DNA of 48,410 nucleotides from a virus. Where the stretch lies: IMG/VR virus record IMGVR_UViG_3300025086_000047, positions 1 to 48,410 of that record; one strand, given 5' to 3'. A program made the translations under genes and the position numbers. Numbering within the stretch: the stretch's first letter is position 1; each line of letters opens with the position of its first letter. Under the pieces are notes generated by a model. The model did no database searches, had not been told where the DNA came from, and worked only from the letters and a program-made list of their open reading frames with translations. Shown piece by piece: positions 24,077-32,801 of this stretch.

Positions 24077-24267
24077 GTTGGGAAGAAGTGTTGAAAAAGA
24101 AAAAAGCAGGTAGGGCTACTGCTACTCATAACAGTAAAGGTGAGGAAAAAGACCGTTGCGCTAGAATTGCAGATAGGCCAAGTAAATACGGCTCAAAAGG
24201 AAGCGCATACAAATCGGGTGCAATTGTTCAATGTAGACAAGGGAAGATTTGGAGAGATATAAAATGA
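24073..24267 (+). CDS. Tagged mini-protein (MSWEEVLKK) with CARI...AYKSGAIVQC module
   Basis: The tag MSWEEVLKKKK is followed by a module with CARIADRPSKYGSKGSAYKS and GAIVQCRQGKIW. From memory, a similar YASGALVxCR module occurs alone in many large viruses and marine phages; I cannot verify it here. Two conserved Cys could bind a metal or form a disulfide. The module fused to the tag is one of the best examples of tag plus separate cargo. Confidence 0.7.
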   Translation: MSWEEVLKKKKAGRATATHNSKGEEKDRCARIADRPSKYGSKGSAYKSGAIVQCRQGKIWRDIK

Positions 24268-24530
24268 GTTGGCAAGAAGTTCTCAAGATTGAGAAAAATC
24301 TACGAGTATGGTTTGGACAAACTGCTCAAGGCGAAAAAGGAAAACCAAAAGTAAAGGGTTGGGTTTCTTGTCAATCTTGTGAAGATGATAAAGCAGGAGT
24401 AAAACCTTGTGGAAGAACAGATGCCTCTAAAGGAACTAAACAAAGATGTAGGCCGACTTGTGCCGCTTGTAAAACCTATAAGAGAAGAAAAGGTAATAAG
24501 AGAAGTAGAGGCAGGGGATTCACAAGATGA
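24264..24530 (+). CDS. Tagged Cys-rich basic protein (MSWQEVLKI), 88 aa
   Basis: I chose the ATG at 24264 (ATGA overlap); the frame opens five codons upstream. After the tag MSWQEVLKIEK come seven cysteines: CQSC, KPCGR, QRCRPTCAAC. The tail is extremely basic (KTYKRRKGNKRSRGRGFTR). The KPCGR...CRPT pattern recalls DUF5872-like viral proteins (from memory). A DNA-binding, metal-containing virion protein is inferred. Confidence 0.7.
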   Translation: MSWQEVLKIEKNLRVWFGQTAQGEKGKPKVKGWVSCQSCEDDKAGVKPCGRTDASKGTKQRCRPTCAACKTYKRRKGNKRSRGRGFTR

Positions 24531-24898
24531 GTTGGAAAAAAATATTAAAAACGCACTGTAATGAAAAAATGGATTGCGGTTGTGCTAAGTGTAGAGAGAA
24601 AACTAACAAGGCACTTGTAGGAAATCAAAAAAGAATTGATGTGGCTAAACCAAAAGGAAGAATAACAAGAGCAGATTTTGATAAACTTAGAGACGAAAAG
24701 AAAGCCATGAAGAGTGATGCTCAAATAGAAAAAGAAATACTCGCTGAAATTAAAAAAGAAGGTGGAGCATTAGGTATGAAAAACCTAAAAGCAATAGCCC
24801 CTCCTAAAGAATTAAAAAGAATTCTTGATGCTATGAAAAGAAAGAAAGTTATATTCATGCACAAAGATGGAGACATTTATACACACAGTCCGAGATGA
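24527..24898 (+). CDS. Tagged protein (MSWKKILKT) with Cys motif and winged-helix-like C-terminus
   Basis: The tag MSWKKILKTH leads into a Cys cluster (CNEKMDCGCAKC). The C-terminal half (IEKEILAEIKKEGGALGMKN then LKRILDAMKRKKVIFMHKDG) has the helix-helix-wing order of a winged-helix DNA-binding domain. The start is an ATGA overlap. A DNA-binding protein carried into the virion is a fair inference. Confidence 0.68.
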   Translation: MSWKKILKTHCNEKMDCGCAKCREKTNKALVGNQKRIDVAKPKGRITRADFDKLRDEKKAMKSDAQIEKEILAEIKKEGGALGMKNLKAIAPPKELKRILDAMKRKKVIFMHKDGDIYTHSPR

Positions 24899-24902
24899 TT
24901 TT

Positions 24903-25304
24903 ATGACTTGGCATATTATTCTTAAGCAACTAGAATGTCCTAGAGCAACACAAGACTTAATGCTCAATACTAAGAATAGAGATGCCGCAGTTAAAAATCC
25001 TAATATTAGATATGGCCCACTTAATCTCAACGACAAAAAATATTGGGAAGAATATGCTAAGAGATGGAAGACTACTGCTGATGTAGCAAAGAAATCTAAT
25101 TGTAGTAATTGTGTTGCTTTCGACATATCACCAAGAATGGATGAATGTATGCCACTAACTACTGATGATGATGGGCGTTTAGGATATTGTTGGATGCATC
25201 ATTTCAAGTGTCATTCAGCAAGAACTTGTTATACTTGGGCTAAAGGTGGCCCAATTGATGATGATAAAACATCTAAAGAAAATCAAATGAGGGGTAAAAA
25301 ATGA
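24903..25304 (+). CDS. Tagged HiPIP-like Cys-rich protein (MTWHIILKQ), 133 aa
   Basis: I chose the ATG at 24903 (MTWHIILKQ, a tag variant); the frame opens 12 codons earlier over the previous gene. The C-terminal part has CSNC, then DECMPL, then GYCWMHHFKCHSARTC and TWAKGGPI. This Cys/His pattern recalls small high-potential iron-sulfur-like proteins reported in marine phages (memory, unverified). At least six Cys could hold a cluster or zinc. The tag is absent from those stand-alone forms, as far as I recall. Confidence 0.68.
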   Translation: MTWHIILKQLECPRATQDLMLNTKNRDAAVKNPNIRYGPLNLNDKKYWEEYAKRWKTTADVAKKSNCSNCVAFDISPRMDECMPLTTDDDGRLGYCWMHHFKCHSARTCYTWAKGGPIDDDKTSKENQMRGKK

Positions 25305-25744
25305 GTTGGGAGGATATATTAAAGAATCCGCCACCGTTAGATGCTAACGATGAAAAAGAAATTCAAGATTTAATGCGCTTTAGAAACATGGATAGGCAAA
25401 CTGCCGAAAGAACGATTAGACGAAAAAATAAGAAAACAGGTCAAAGAAAACAACCCACTTATGAAGATTATATGCGTTCTAGAAAAGAAGAAGTTTTAAA
25501 ATTCAAAAGACGCTTTAAGAAAGTAGTCACCAATAAAAAGACAGGTAGAACTAAGACTGTTAAATATGGTCAAGCAGGGAAAGCCAAAGACGGCGGAGAT
25601 AGAATTAGACCAAATACTTCTAAGGGAGATGCTTATTGTGCTAGGTCAAATAAAATCAAAGGTAATTGGAGAAGCGACCCAAATAGCCCTAATAATCTAA
25701 GCCGTAAAAAGTGGAAATGTCATGGTAATAAATCCAGTAAATGA
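25301..25744 (+). CDS. Tagged DUF6321-like protein (MSWEDILKN), 147 aa
   Basis: It starts with a perfect tag MSWEDILKN. The C-terminal 60 residues (KGDAYCARSNKIKGNW ... LSRKKWKC) match the pattern of DUF6321-type viral proteins: a CAR motif, then R-K-x-W-K-C at the end. The middle is very basic. It seems to be a stand-alone viral domain with the tag added. The start overlaps the upstream stop as ATGA. It is the last gene before the portal. Confidence 0.72.
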   Translation: MSWEDILKNPPPLDANDEKEIQDLMRFRNMDRQTAERTIRRKNKKTGQRKQPTYEDYMRSRKEEVLKFKRRFKKVVTNKKTGRTKTVKYGQAGKAKDGGDRIRPNTSKGDAYCARSNKIKGNWRSDPNSPNNLSRKKWKCHGNKSSK

Positions 25745-25797
25745 TGCGAAGATTCTATAATAGATAGAATAGTCCAAAGTAAACGGGGGTAGTTGTT
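25745..25797 (+). promoter_or_regulatory. Dyad before portal gene
   Basis: ATTCTAT (25752-25758) and ATAGAAT (25764-25770) form a 7-base inverted repeat, followed by GGGGGT as ribosome site. CTATAATAG within it could be a TATA element; operator or terminator hairpin are equally possible. Confidence 0.35.
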
Positions 25798-27435
25798 ATG
25801 GCAGAAAAACGAAGACGGTTCTCTTTCACAAATCTTTTCAGGCGTACTACACCAAAACCTGCCGATAGGAATATTTACAACATGGGTATTCAAGAAAGGC
25901 AAAATAACTACATGATGACTGCCCCCATCATCTATTCTATGGTTCAACAATCAGTTATTGTTAGAACTTGTATAACTCAACTGAAGCAGGAAGTCTACAG
26001 AAGAGGCTATGAATGGGAAAAAGCATACGAAGCACTTTGTAATGATTGCGGTAAGAAACACACTACTCCTGCTACAGAATGTATTAGGTGTGGCTCAACT
26101 AATTTGAAAGTTCCCGATGTCAAACAGTTAGAATATGCTGAAAAATTCTTAGAAGGTTATGTCAATTCATCCGAGCAATTGTTTATTGATGTCTTAAAAG
26201 AACTAGAGGATGATTTGAATATCATGGATGACGCATACATAGTTATGGTCAAAGAATATTTCTTAGACGGTAATGGTAAAATTAGAATGCATCGTGTTAA
26301 AGAAGTATATCGTGGCGACCCTGTTACCATGTTTATTTATGCCGATGAAGATGGTGTTAAAGGAACAAAGGGTTTCACTTGTGTTCATCATAGAGATGCT
26401 ATCTCTACAGAACCTCATGACACTTGCGAAACTTGTGGCTCTCCTCTTAAGCCAATACACTATGTAAATAGAGCAAAGGGAGATGACCAATATTTCCTAA
26501 AAGGAGAAGTCTTACATTTTAGTAAGTATAGTCCTTCTAGGCTTTATGGTTTCTCTCCTGTAATTACACTTTACAATCACATTATGACTTTAATTGCTAT
26601 GGAAAACTATGTCAATTCAGCCTACACTAAGAGCAGAATGCCAAGAGGTTTACTGGCCGTTCAAACTAGAAACATGGATTCAATGAGAGCCTTTTGGAGA
26701 GGAGTAAAAGAAAAGATGGAACAAGACCCTCATTTTATTCCAGTAATGGGAATAGAAGCAGAAGGTGGTAAGGGTGCTGTTGAGTGGATTAAGTTCATGG
26801 ATAGTCTAAAAGAGATGGATTATATTTCTGTTAAGGATGATTTGAGAGATAGAATATCAGCATTTTATGGAGTAAGTAAAGTTTTCATGGCTGATAATAC
26901 TACAAGTGGTGGATTAAATAATGAAGGCATGCAGATACTTGTAACTAATAGGGCAGTTCAAATGGCTCAAAATGTTTACAATAATTATGTATTTCCATAT
27001 CTTGTTAAGCAATTTGGCATTACTGACTGGAAACTTAAACTTCCTCCAAGTGAAGAAGAAGATGAAATTGCGGGATTAAGAAAGAAAGAAATCGAAGTTA
27101 ATATTGCGGCTTCAATAAAGAACTTAGGTTTTGAAGTTGATATGGATGAGGATGGTAACTTTACTTACAATAAACCCGAACCCGAACCAACGGAGGGAGA
27201 GCCACAAGAAGGTGGAGAAGAACAAATAGAAGGCGACCCGTATGCGGGAACTAATATAGATGCTTCACAAATGGGGCAGATGCAGGAACAGATGATGTCT
27301 CAACCACAAGAAAATCCGGCAACAACTAGAAATAAACCTTCTATGAGTACAGGGCCGGATAAAAGATTAACTGGATTACCTCAAGATGCAGGTAATCAAA
27401 ATGTAGATACACGAACCGAAAGGAGGACAGGTTAG
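25798..27435 (+). CDS. Portal protein with two zinc-ribbon insertions
   Basis: The dodecameric ring at the head vertex through which DNA enters and leaves. The length (545 aa), position after TerL and sequence pattern (GEVLHFSKYSPSRLYGFSPV, DLRDRISAFYGVSKVFMADN, then GGLNNEGMQILVTNR) match phage portals of the SPP1/HK97 type. Two Cys clusters are inserted: CNDC...CIRC near residues 81-101, and CVHH...CETC near 199-222. These are not usual in portals. The C-terminal 80 residues are Gln/Pro/Glu-rich and probably disordered. Confidence 0.88.
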   Translation: MAEKRRRFSFTNLFRRTTPKPADRNIYNMGIQERQNNYMMTAPIIYSMVQQSVIVRTCITQLKQEVYRRGYEWEKAYEALCNDCGKKHTTPATECIRCGSTNLKVPDVKQLEYAEKFLEGYVNSSEQLFIDVLKELEDDLNIMDDAYIVMVKEYFLDGNGKIRMHRVKEVYRGDPVTMFIYADEDGVKGTKGFTCVHHRDAISTEPHDTCETCGSPLKPIHYVNRAKGDDQYFLKGEVLHFSKYSPSRLYGFSPVITLYNHIMTLIAMENYVNSAYTKSRMPRGLLAVQTRNMDSMRAFWRGVKEKMEQDPHFIPVMGIEAEGGKGAVEWIKFMDSLKEMDYISVKDDLRDRISAFYGVSKVFMADNTTSGGLNNEGMQILVTNRAVQMAQNVYNNYVFPYLVKQFGITDWKLKLPPSEEEDEIAGLRKKEIEVNIAASIKNLGFEVDMDEDGNFTYNKPEPEPTEGEPQEGGEEQIEGDPYAGTNIDASQMGQMQEQMMSQPQENPATTRNKPSMSTGPDKRLTGLPQDAGNQNVDTRTERRTG

Positions 27436-27675
27436 ATGAGTTGGGAAGATATATTAAAAGCAGGTAAAGAAAAAACCTTAATCAATAGGCTAAAAAACAT
27501 GGCAAAAAAAACAGGAGAAACATTAGGTTATTTATTGATGATGTTCATAATGGGTAAAGGAACTGCTAACTTTGTTAAAGAAACTGGATTTAGAATAGGG
27601 CAATTTACAGAAGAAGAAATAGAAAGGTTGGAATCTTATAGACATGAAATCTACCCAAGCCCCGATGATAATTAG
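27436..27675 (+). CDS. Tagged small protein (MSWEDILKA) with hydrophobic segment, 79 aa
   Basis: The tag MSWEDILKAGKEK is followed by a basic helix, then one hydrophobic stretch (TLGYLLMMFIMGKGTANFV) that could be membrane-spanning or a buried helix. The C-terminal part is acidic. The start is close behind the portal stop. An inner-virion, membrane-interacting or ejection role is possible. Confidence 0.68.
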   Translation: MSWEDILKAGKEKTLINRLKNMAKKTGETLGYLLMMFIMGKGTANFVKETGFRIGQFTEEEIERLESYRHEIYPSPDDN

Positions 27676-27683
27676 GTGATAAA

Positions 27684-27911
27684 ATGAAAGAAGACAATAG
27701 ACAGAAAGAGATTAGATTGAAAAAAGAACTAGCAAAAGTAAAGACACAGAATGCAAATGAGACTAGAAAGACCACGAAGAATCGTGATTTTTCTGTTGGT
27801 GGACTACCACCGGACACAACTCATAAAGCAATAAGAGCATCTAATGATGTTCCCGATGTTATCTTACCCCCACAAAAGCGTAGGGGTAAGAAAGAGAACA
27901 TTCCATTTTGA
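27684..27911 (+). CDS. Small basic protein, 75 aa
   Basis: A Lys/Arg-rich, probably disordered protein (MKEDNRQKEIRLKKELAKVK), untagged, ending in KRRGKKENIPF. GGTGATAAA precedes the ATG. No family is recognised. Confidence 0.62.
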   Translation: MKEDNRQKEIRLKKELAKVKTQNANETRKTTKNRDFSVGGLPPDTTHKAIRASNDVPDVILPPQKRRGKKENIPF

Positions 27912-27920
27912 GGCGTTACT

Positions 27921-30900
27921 ATGTTTATGAAGGCTATCTTGCACAATAAAGAAGATGACCTTCATTTTCTTTTGAAGTGTTTGGTAGATGAAATAGATGA
28001 AGGCTTACTTCTAAAGCAGGATGAGTTTGAAGAGGCTGATAAAAAACTAGAATCGGCTAGAGAAAAAGATGAAGAAACTGCCGCACAAACAGAAAAAGAA
28101 CTCGCTTCGCATATTGAAAACACAATGGGAGAAAAGGTGGCGGATAAAGACGAAGAAAATAAAATGGTTGAAGCCTATAATAAAATGTATAGCGGTTTCC
28201 TAAATTATGTTAAAGATAGATTTACTGACAAAGAAGTTATTGAAAGGTATGAAGGCACAGAAGAACAAAAGGGCAGAATACAATTATTACAAGATGAACT
28301 GGATGAGAAAACACCGTTAAGAGAAGGTTCAAGAAAAGCCCCCCTTACTGATGCACAAAAAGAAAACTACAAACAACAAATTGAAGGAATGGAAAAAGAA
28401 GTTGCTAATGCAAAGAAAAACATTGCAGATAAAAAGGCAAGAGAAGAAAAAGCCCTTAAAGATATTGAGGATGGTAAAGATTTAGTCATAGACTTAGGTA
28501 GTGATTCTCAATTTAAACCACTTACTATTCCTAATGCCGATGTCGTAAGAGCATTGAATGAATATAAGAAAACTGCTAAAGTAAAAGCAGAAGCAAAAGA
28601 CATACGCCCACCGAAGGCTTCTACTTTAGAAGGTTTAGAAACCCTAGCAGGAAATCCCACTAAAAGACTAAAAGAATTATTAGGAGATAAAAAGGTAAAA
28701 GACGCTTTAGGAGATAAAGTTGAATTGGGTACAAAAACTATTTCCGACGCTTTTATTGAAGCAGAAGATAAAGGAAAGGCACTTGAAGCCTATGATAGAG
28801 CATTGGGTTTAATTCAAACCGAATTAAAAAATCTAAAAAGACTAAAAACTAAGACTACTACTAAAAATAAAATAGAAGAACTTGATAAGAAAGTGAAGGA
28901 TTTACAAGGTTTATACAACACTTTCCAAGAAAGAAGAAATAATGTCCGTGAAGACAAAGGAGATAGGTCTGTTACTCCTATGTCTACTACTAAAACATAC
29001 TACAAAGACCTTAAAGAAGCCATAGAAGATTTTAGAGCAAGTGCTATTACACATAAAGATAACCCCAACAGAATAAAAATAGCCGCAAAAAAACATTTAG
29101 ATTCAACTAACTTAGGTGATTTTCAAACAGTTCTTGCTGTTATTAATGTAATGAAGGGTAGCGAAGTTAGAGCAGATAAGTTACAAGAAGCCGAAAAGAG
29201 AAAGGCTAAACTCAAAACAGAAATAGAGGGTTTGAAAGGGCAAGGCAGAAAAACCTCAAGAAGAAATAAACTTATTCAAGAGTTTGAATCTACTATTAGA
29301 GAGATACAAGAGTTACACCAACTTAAAGATATTAAAGAAGGTAAGATAAAAACAAGAACACAGTTAGGAATAGAACCTACTGCTCCTAGTAAACAAGTAA
29401 AAACTATGAGCGATAAAGATTTTAGAGAAGTCCTATCGGGAAGTCCTACATCTATAGACAAAATAAAGGAACAGGTAGAACAAGAATTATCTTTGACATA
29501 TGACCAGTTTAAGGCTGAAGGTGAAAAGAAAAGAAAAGAAGCAATCAAAGCATTAGATGTTGCTTTTGAAAGAAAGGAAGAGAATGATGACAATACTAAA
29601 GAATATAATAAAAATAAAGAAAGAATAAATCTTTATTATAGTGATGATGAAAAAGACGGTTCTCTTAGCAAGAAAACATATAATCAACAGAAGAAGAGAC
29701 TAAAAGTTAGATTGGCAGAAATAAAACAATCAGTGAAGGATTCTGCCGAAGACAAAAAACGACAGTCAAGAACATCAGCAGACATTAAAGAAAGAAAAGA
29801 AAAGGAAGATGCTGAATTAGCAGAAGACTTGAAAAGAATTCAACAAGGAAGAAAAAAGCGATTGAAAAAACAAGACATCGTAGATACTTTCTTAAGATAT
29901 GATATTAATAAAGATAAAAAATTAGTATTAAGAGATATTCCCTTTGATGAAGAATCTAAAGACTATGCTACTATTAAGAAAACCATAGATGAAATACTGC
30001 AACTATTACAAAAAGAAGTCAAAGGTTTTGATGCTAATCTTGAAACTGTTATAAAAGCATCATTTGATTACAATGAACCCGATGTATCGGAAGCAGGTAA
30101 AGAGAAAAGAAAGAAACTAAAAGAAAAATTACAGGCTAAGAGAAGAAGCCTTAGAGGAAAGAGGGCAGGTAAAGAACAAATAAAAGCAACACTACCTGCT
30201 AACTTGATTAAACAACTTGCTGATTTAGAAGATGATATATCGGATTTAGTTATAGAATATTTAACAAAAATGTTTCCCAATTTTACTTTGTCATTAAAAC
30301 TACCTACCCTCAATGTTTTTCCAGTTGTTGTATATACAAAAGAGTCTGTTAAGTTAAGGGAAAAAGAATTCAAAGAATATGTTGAAAAGGGGGTTGAACG
30401 GAAAAAAAGAAAATACACGCCTTTAGTTAAAGAAAAAATAGGTTCGCCTAGAGTAATAGAGGCGAGAGTAGAGATATTTAGTAAGGAGGGTAAGGCTAGT
30501 AAGACTAAAGATAACTATGTCAAATCGTCTCTTTCGGAGCATTTTAGATTATTCCCTACTCTAATTGATGATAGCGATAAACAAAAACCAAACTCACTGG
30601 CAGTACAAGAAATGTGGGGAGGACTTATTGATAATTTAAATGAATTAAGTAAACTCTCCATAACTAAAAAAGAAAAAGAAGACACCAAGAAATTCCTTGA
30701 AGAATATGATAAAGATTTAGAAAATAAATTCAAAGCGTTCAAAGGTGCTAAAACAGATTTACTTAAGTTCTTTGAAGCCATAACAAAATTTGCTGAAGAC
30801 TATGAAAAACTCGCTGACGAGTATGATAAAGTAGTAGCGCAGATGAAAGGCGGTAAGGCTAAAACAGGCAAGGCTTTAGAAAGTGAACTTAGAACTAAAT

Positions 30901-31907
30901 GGGATGCTTGGATGAAAACAAACGAAGGCAAAGAACTGCCACTGAATTTTATGGGAGTTGAAATAAAAGACTCGGATTTAAAAGATAAAACTATTTCAAA
31001 AGAAGAAAAGGAGAAGACACCATTAGACTTCTTTATCGAAAGAATGTCTCGAACTTTAGAAATTATTAGAGAATATTACAGAAGGGCAAAGAAAGTCAAT
31101 GAAGGCCAAAGACCTACTAAAGAGGAAGTGACTTCTTTAGAAAATGATATTGTGTCTACAATCAAACAGACAGAATCCTTAGATTCTACTAAAGAAATAT
31201 TCTTGACTAAAGAAGAAAGAGAAGACATCATGGATGGTTTAGTTCATCTAAAGAAAGAAATAGGATTACCAACTCAAAGTGAAAAATCCGTAGATAATTT
31301 AATAGATTTAGAACAAGCGTATGAGAATGCATTGAGTAGATTGACTACAAAAGAAACAGAAGAATCCACAATCAAACCATCTACTACAGAACAAAAAGGA
31401 ACGCCACCATCCGCAGAAGAGTTACAGGCTTGGTTTGAAAATTGGTTGGAAAGAGAATTAAAATTTTCCAACAAAAAAGATTTGAAAGGAGATAAGAAGA
31501 ACTTACAATCAAAGGCTAAAGAGTTAGAAGAAAGACTAGTCGGTTTATTAGAAGTTTTCTTTGTTAATATCAAAAAGTCTTCAATAGTTGAATTTAAGAA
31601 TAAACTAAAGATACAGGACTACAAAAGAAATCCACAATCTCTAAGAAGAATACTACTAACCAAAACAGTAAGTGACTCTAAGGCATTTGATAATGTTGCA
31701 GACCTAGAAAGTCTAATGAAACAATTTATGGGATTAGATGAAAAGTTAAAGAAAGAAATGGACTTGAATAGAATTTTGGCTGAAGTAGATAAAATAGAAA
31801 TACTTGCTGATTTTGCAGAATTGCCGAAGAACTTTTCTGAAGAAACAAACGCACTTGAAAGAGAAATTCTTGAAGAAATTAGAGCAGAAAAGGAGGAAGG
31901 AAAATGA
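27921..31907 (+). CDS. Giant coiled-coil protein, 1,328 aa
   Basis: The largest gene in the window. The protein is about one-third Lys plus Glu and consists of long charged helices, probably coiled coils, with no membrane segment and no recognised catalytic motif. A short hydrophobic N-terminus (MFMKAILHNKEDDLHFLLKC) precedes them. Such length and composition fit a scaffold/core, tape-like or ejected internal protein; tape-measure is less likely, because it lies before the capsid genes and has no hydrophobic stretch. The stop overlaps the next start. Confidence 0.72.
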   Translation: MFMKAILHNKEDDLHFLLKCLVDEIDEGLLLKQDEFEEADKKLESAREKDEETAAQTEKELASHIENTMGEKVADKDEENKMVEAYNKMYSGFLNYVKDRFTDKEVIERYEGTEEQKGRIQLLQDELDEKTPLREGSRKAPLTDAQKENYKQQIEGMEKEVANAKKNIADKKAREEKALKDIEDGKDLVIDLGSDSQFKPLTIPNADVVRALNEYKKTAKVKAEAKDIRPPKASTLEGLETLAGNPTKRLKELLGDKKVKDALGDKVELGTKTISDAFIEAEDKGKALEAYDRALGLIQTELKNLKRLKTKTTTKNKIEELDKKVKDLQGLYNTFQERRNNVREDKGDRSVTPMSTTKTYYKDLKEAIEDFRASAITHKDNPNRIKIAAKKHLDSTNLGDFQTVLAVINVMKGSEVRADKLQEAEKRKAKLKTEIEGLKGQGRKTSRRNKLIQEFESTIREIQELHQLKDIKEGKIKTRTQLGIEPTAPSKQVKTMSDKDFREVLSGSPTSIDKIKEQVEQELSLTYDQFKAEGEKKRKEAIKALDVAFERKEENDDNTKEYNKNKERINLYYSDDEKDGSLSKKTYNQQKKRLKVRLAEIKQSVKDSAEDKKRQSRTSADIKERKEKEDAELAEDLKRIQQGRKKRLKKQDIVDTFLRYDINKDKKLVLRDIPFDEESKDYATIKKTIDEILQLLQKEVKGFDANLETVIKASFDYNEPDVSEAGKEKRKKLKEKLQAKRRSLRGKRAGKEQIKATLPANLIKQLADLEDDISDLVIEYLTKMFPNFTLSLKLPTLNVFPVVVYTKESVKLREKEFKEYVEKGVERKKRKYTPLVKEKIGSPRVIEARVEIFSKEGKASKTKDNYVKSSLSEHFRLFPTLIDDSDKQKPNSLAVQEMWGGLIDNLNELSKLSITKKEKEDTKKFLEEYDKDLENKFKAFKGAKTDLLKFFEAITKFAEDYEKLADEYDKVVAQMKGGKAKTGKALESELRTKWDAWMKTNEGKELPLNFMGVEIKDSDLKDKTISKEEKEKTPLDFFIERMSRTLEIIREYYRRAKKVNEGQRPTKEEVTSLENDIVSTIKQTESLDSTKEIFLTKEEREDIMDGLVHLKKEIGLPTQSEKSVDNLIDLEQAYENALSRLTTKETEESTIKPSTTEQKGTPPSAEELQAWFENWLERELKFSNKKDLKGDKKNLQSKAKELEERLVGLLEVFFVNIKKSSIVEFKNKLKIQDYKRNPQSLRRILLTKTVSDSKAFDNVADLESLMKQFMGLDEKLKKEMDLNRILAEVDKIEILADFAELPKNFSEETNALEREILEEIRAEKEEGK

Positions 31908-32263
31908 CATGGGATTATTATGAAGAAGGTAAAGAGTTTACCATAAAGAAAGAAGAAAAAGTAAAGAAGAATATATTAGACACACTGGATAAAAAACAGA
32001 CTAAGCGTTTAAAGAAAATACTACAATCAACACAACCAACTGAATTTTTTGGTCAAGACTTTACTAAGTTAGGCGAATTAATTACTGCACTAAAAGATGT
32101 AGAATTAGTTAAGTCCGATAAGAAACTTACAAAGAAAATGAAGTCTATGGATGAACGGAATGTAGATATAGTCGCTTCGGCTACCGAACTTCGTAAGGAC
32201 TATGAATTGCTTTACAGACAACTAAGAGATTTAGTATATCCAAAGAAGGAGGAAAAGAGATGA
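31904..32263 (+). CDS. Hypothetical protein with tag-like start (MTWDYYEEG), 119 aa
   Basis: The N-terminus MTWDYYEEGKEF has the Met-Thr-Trp start but lacks the hydrophobic pair and Lys of the tag, so it is a degenerate or independent case. The body is a Lys-rich helical protein (KVKKNILDTLDKKQTKRLKK). It overlaps both neighbours by a few bases. Confidence 0.65.
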   Translation: MTWDYYEEGKEFTIKKEEKVKKNILDTLDKKQTKRLKKILQSTQPTEFFGQDFTKLGELITALKDVELVKSDKKLTKKMKSMDERNVDIVASATELRKDYELLYRQLRDLVYPKKEEKR

Positions 32264-32547
32264 CATGGTGGAGCATAATAAAAATTAGCGAAGATGCTAA
32301 ACGCTCTATTATGGATAGGTTTGGGTCTAAAAAGGAAAGAAGACCTAAAAAATCCATAGGGCAATCTTTTGGAACTAAAGGAAAAGCCGCTACTTCGGCA
32401 ACTAAACCTTGTCAAATGTGTGGACAAAAAAAATCTATGCGAAATATAAATTATTATCCTCCCATGAAAGCACTATGTAATTCATGTGCTAAGTTCAAAT
32501 ATGGGGAAGATTACAAATCAAAGAAGACAAAGATAGAACCGGATTGA
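32260..32547 (+). CDS. Tagged zinc-ribbon protein (MTWWSIIKI), 95 aa
   Basis: The tag variant MTWWSIIKIS is followed by a basic linker and then one zinc ribbon: CQMCG near residue 50 and CNSC near residue 73. The last 20 residues are Lys-rich. The start is an ATGA overlap. Another example of the tag joined to a metal-binding module. Confidence 0.7.
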   Translation: MTWWSIIKISEDAKRSIMDRFGSKKERRPKKSIGQSFGTKGKAATSATKPCQMCGQKKSMRNINYYPPMKALCNSCAKFKYGEDYKSKKTKIEPD

Positions 32548-32552
32548 TAAAT

Positions 32553-32801
32553 ATGAGTGAAGAAAATACAATTAATGAAGAACTACTTGAGATAATCAAG
32601 GCACTAACTTCTAAGATAGAAAGTTTAGAGAGAGCAGTTTACAATGACGATAACCTACTAATGAAGTCCGGTTTTGTTGTTGTTGATAGCCCTACTCCAA
32701 GAATGAACAACGGAACCATTGGTGGTTCTCCATTGAAAGATGTTGGAAATATGGAATGGAAAGACATTCATAAGATGGTAGAAAAAGTAGGTGGACAATA
32801 A
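32553..32801 (+). CDS. Small protein with C-terminal WKDIHKM motif, 82 aa
   Basis: I chose the ATG at 32553 (MSEENTINEELLEI); the frame opens three codons earlier. A short coiled coil (EELLEIIKALTSKIESLERA) is followed by a Pro/Gly linker and the C-terminus GNMEWKDIHKMVEKVGGQ. The W-x-D-I-H-K-M end also closes the protease/scaffold protein. It may be a second scaffold-like protein that recognises the same partner as the N-terminal tags. Confidence 0.7.
   Translation: MSEENTINEELLEIIKALTSKIESLERAVYNDDNLLMKSGFVVVDSPTPRMNNGTIGGSPLKDVGNMEWKDIHKMVEKVGGQ

Noticed and set aside
28911-31573. Several minus-strand frames of 60-116 codons inside the 1,328-aa gene
   Set aside because: Ser/Leu/Phe-rich antisense shadows of Lys/Glu-rich codons, without ribosome sites.
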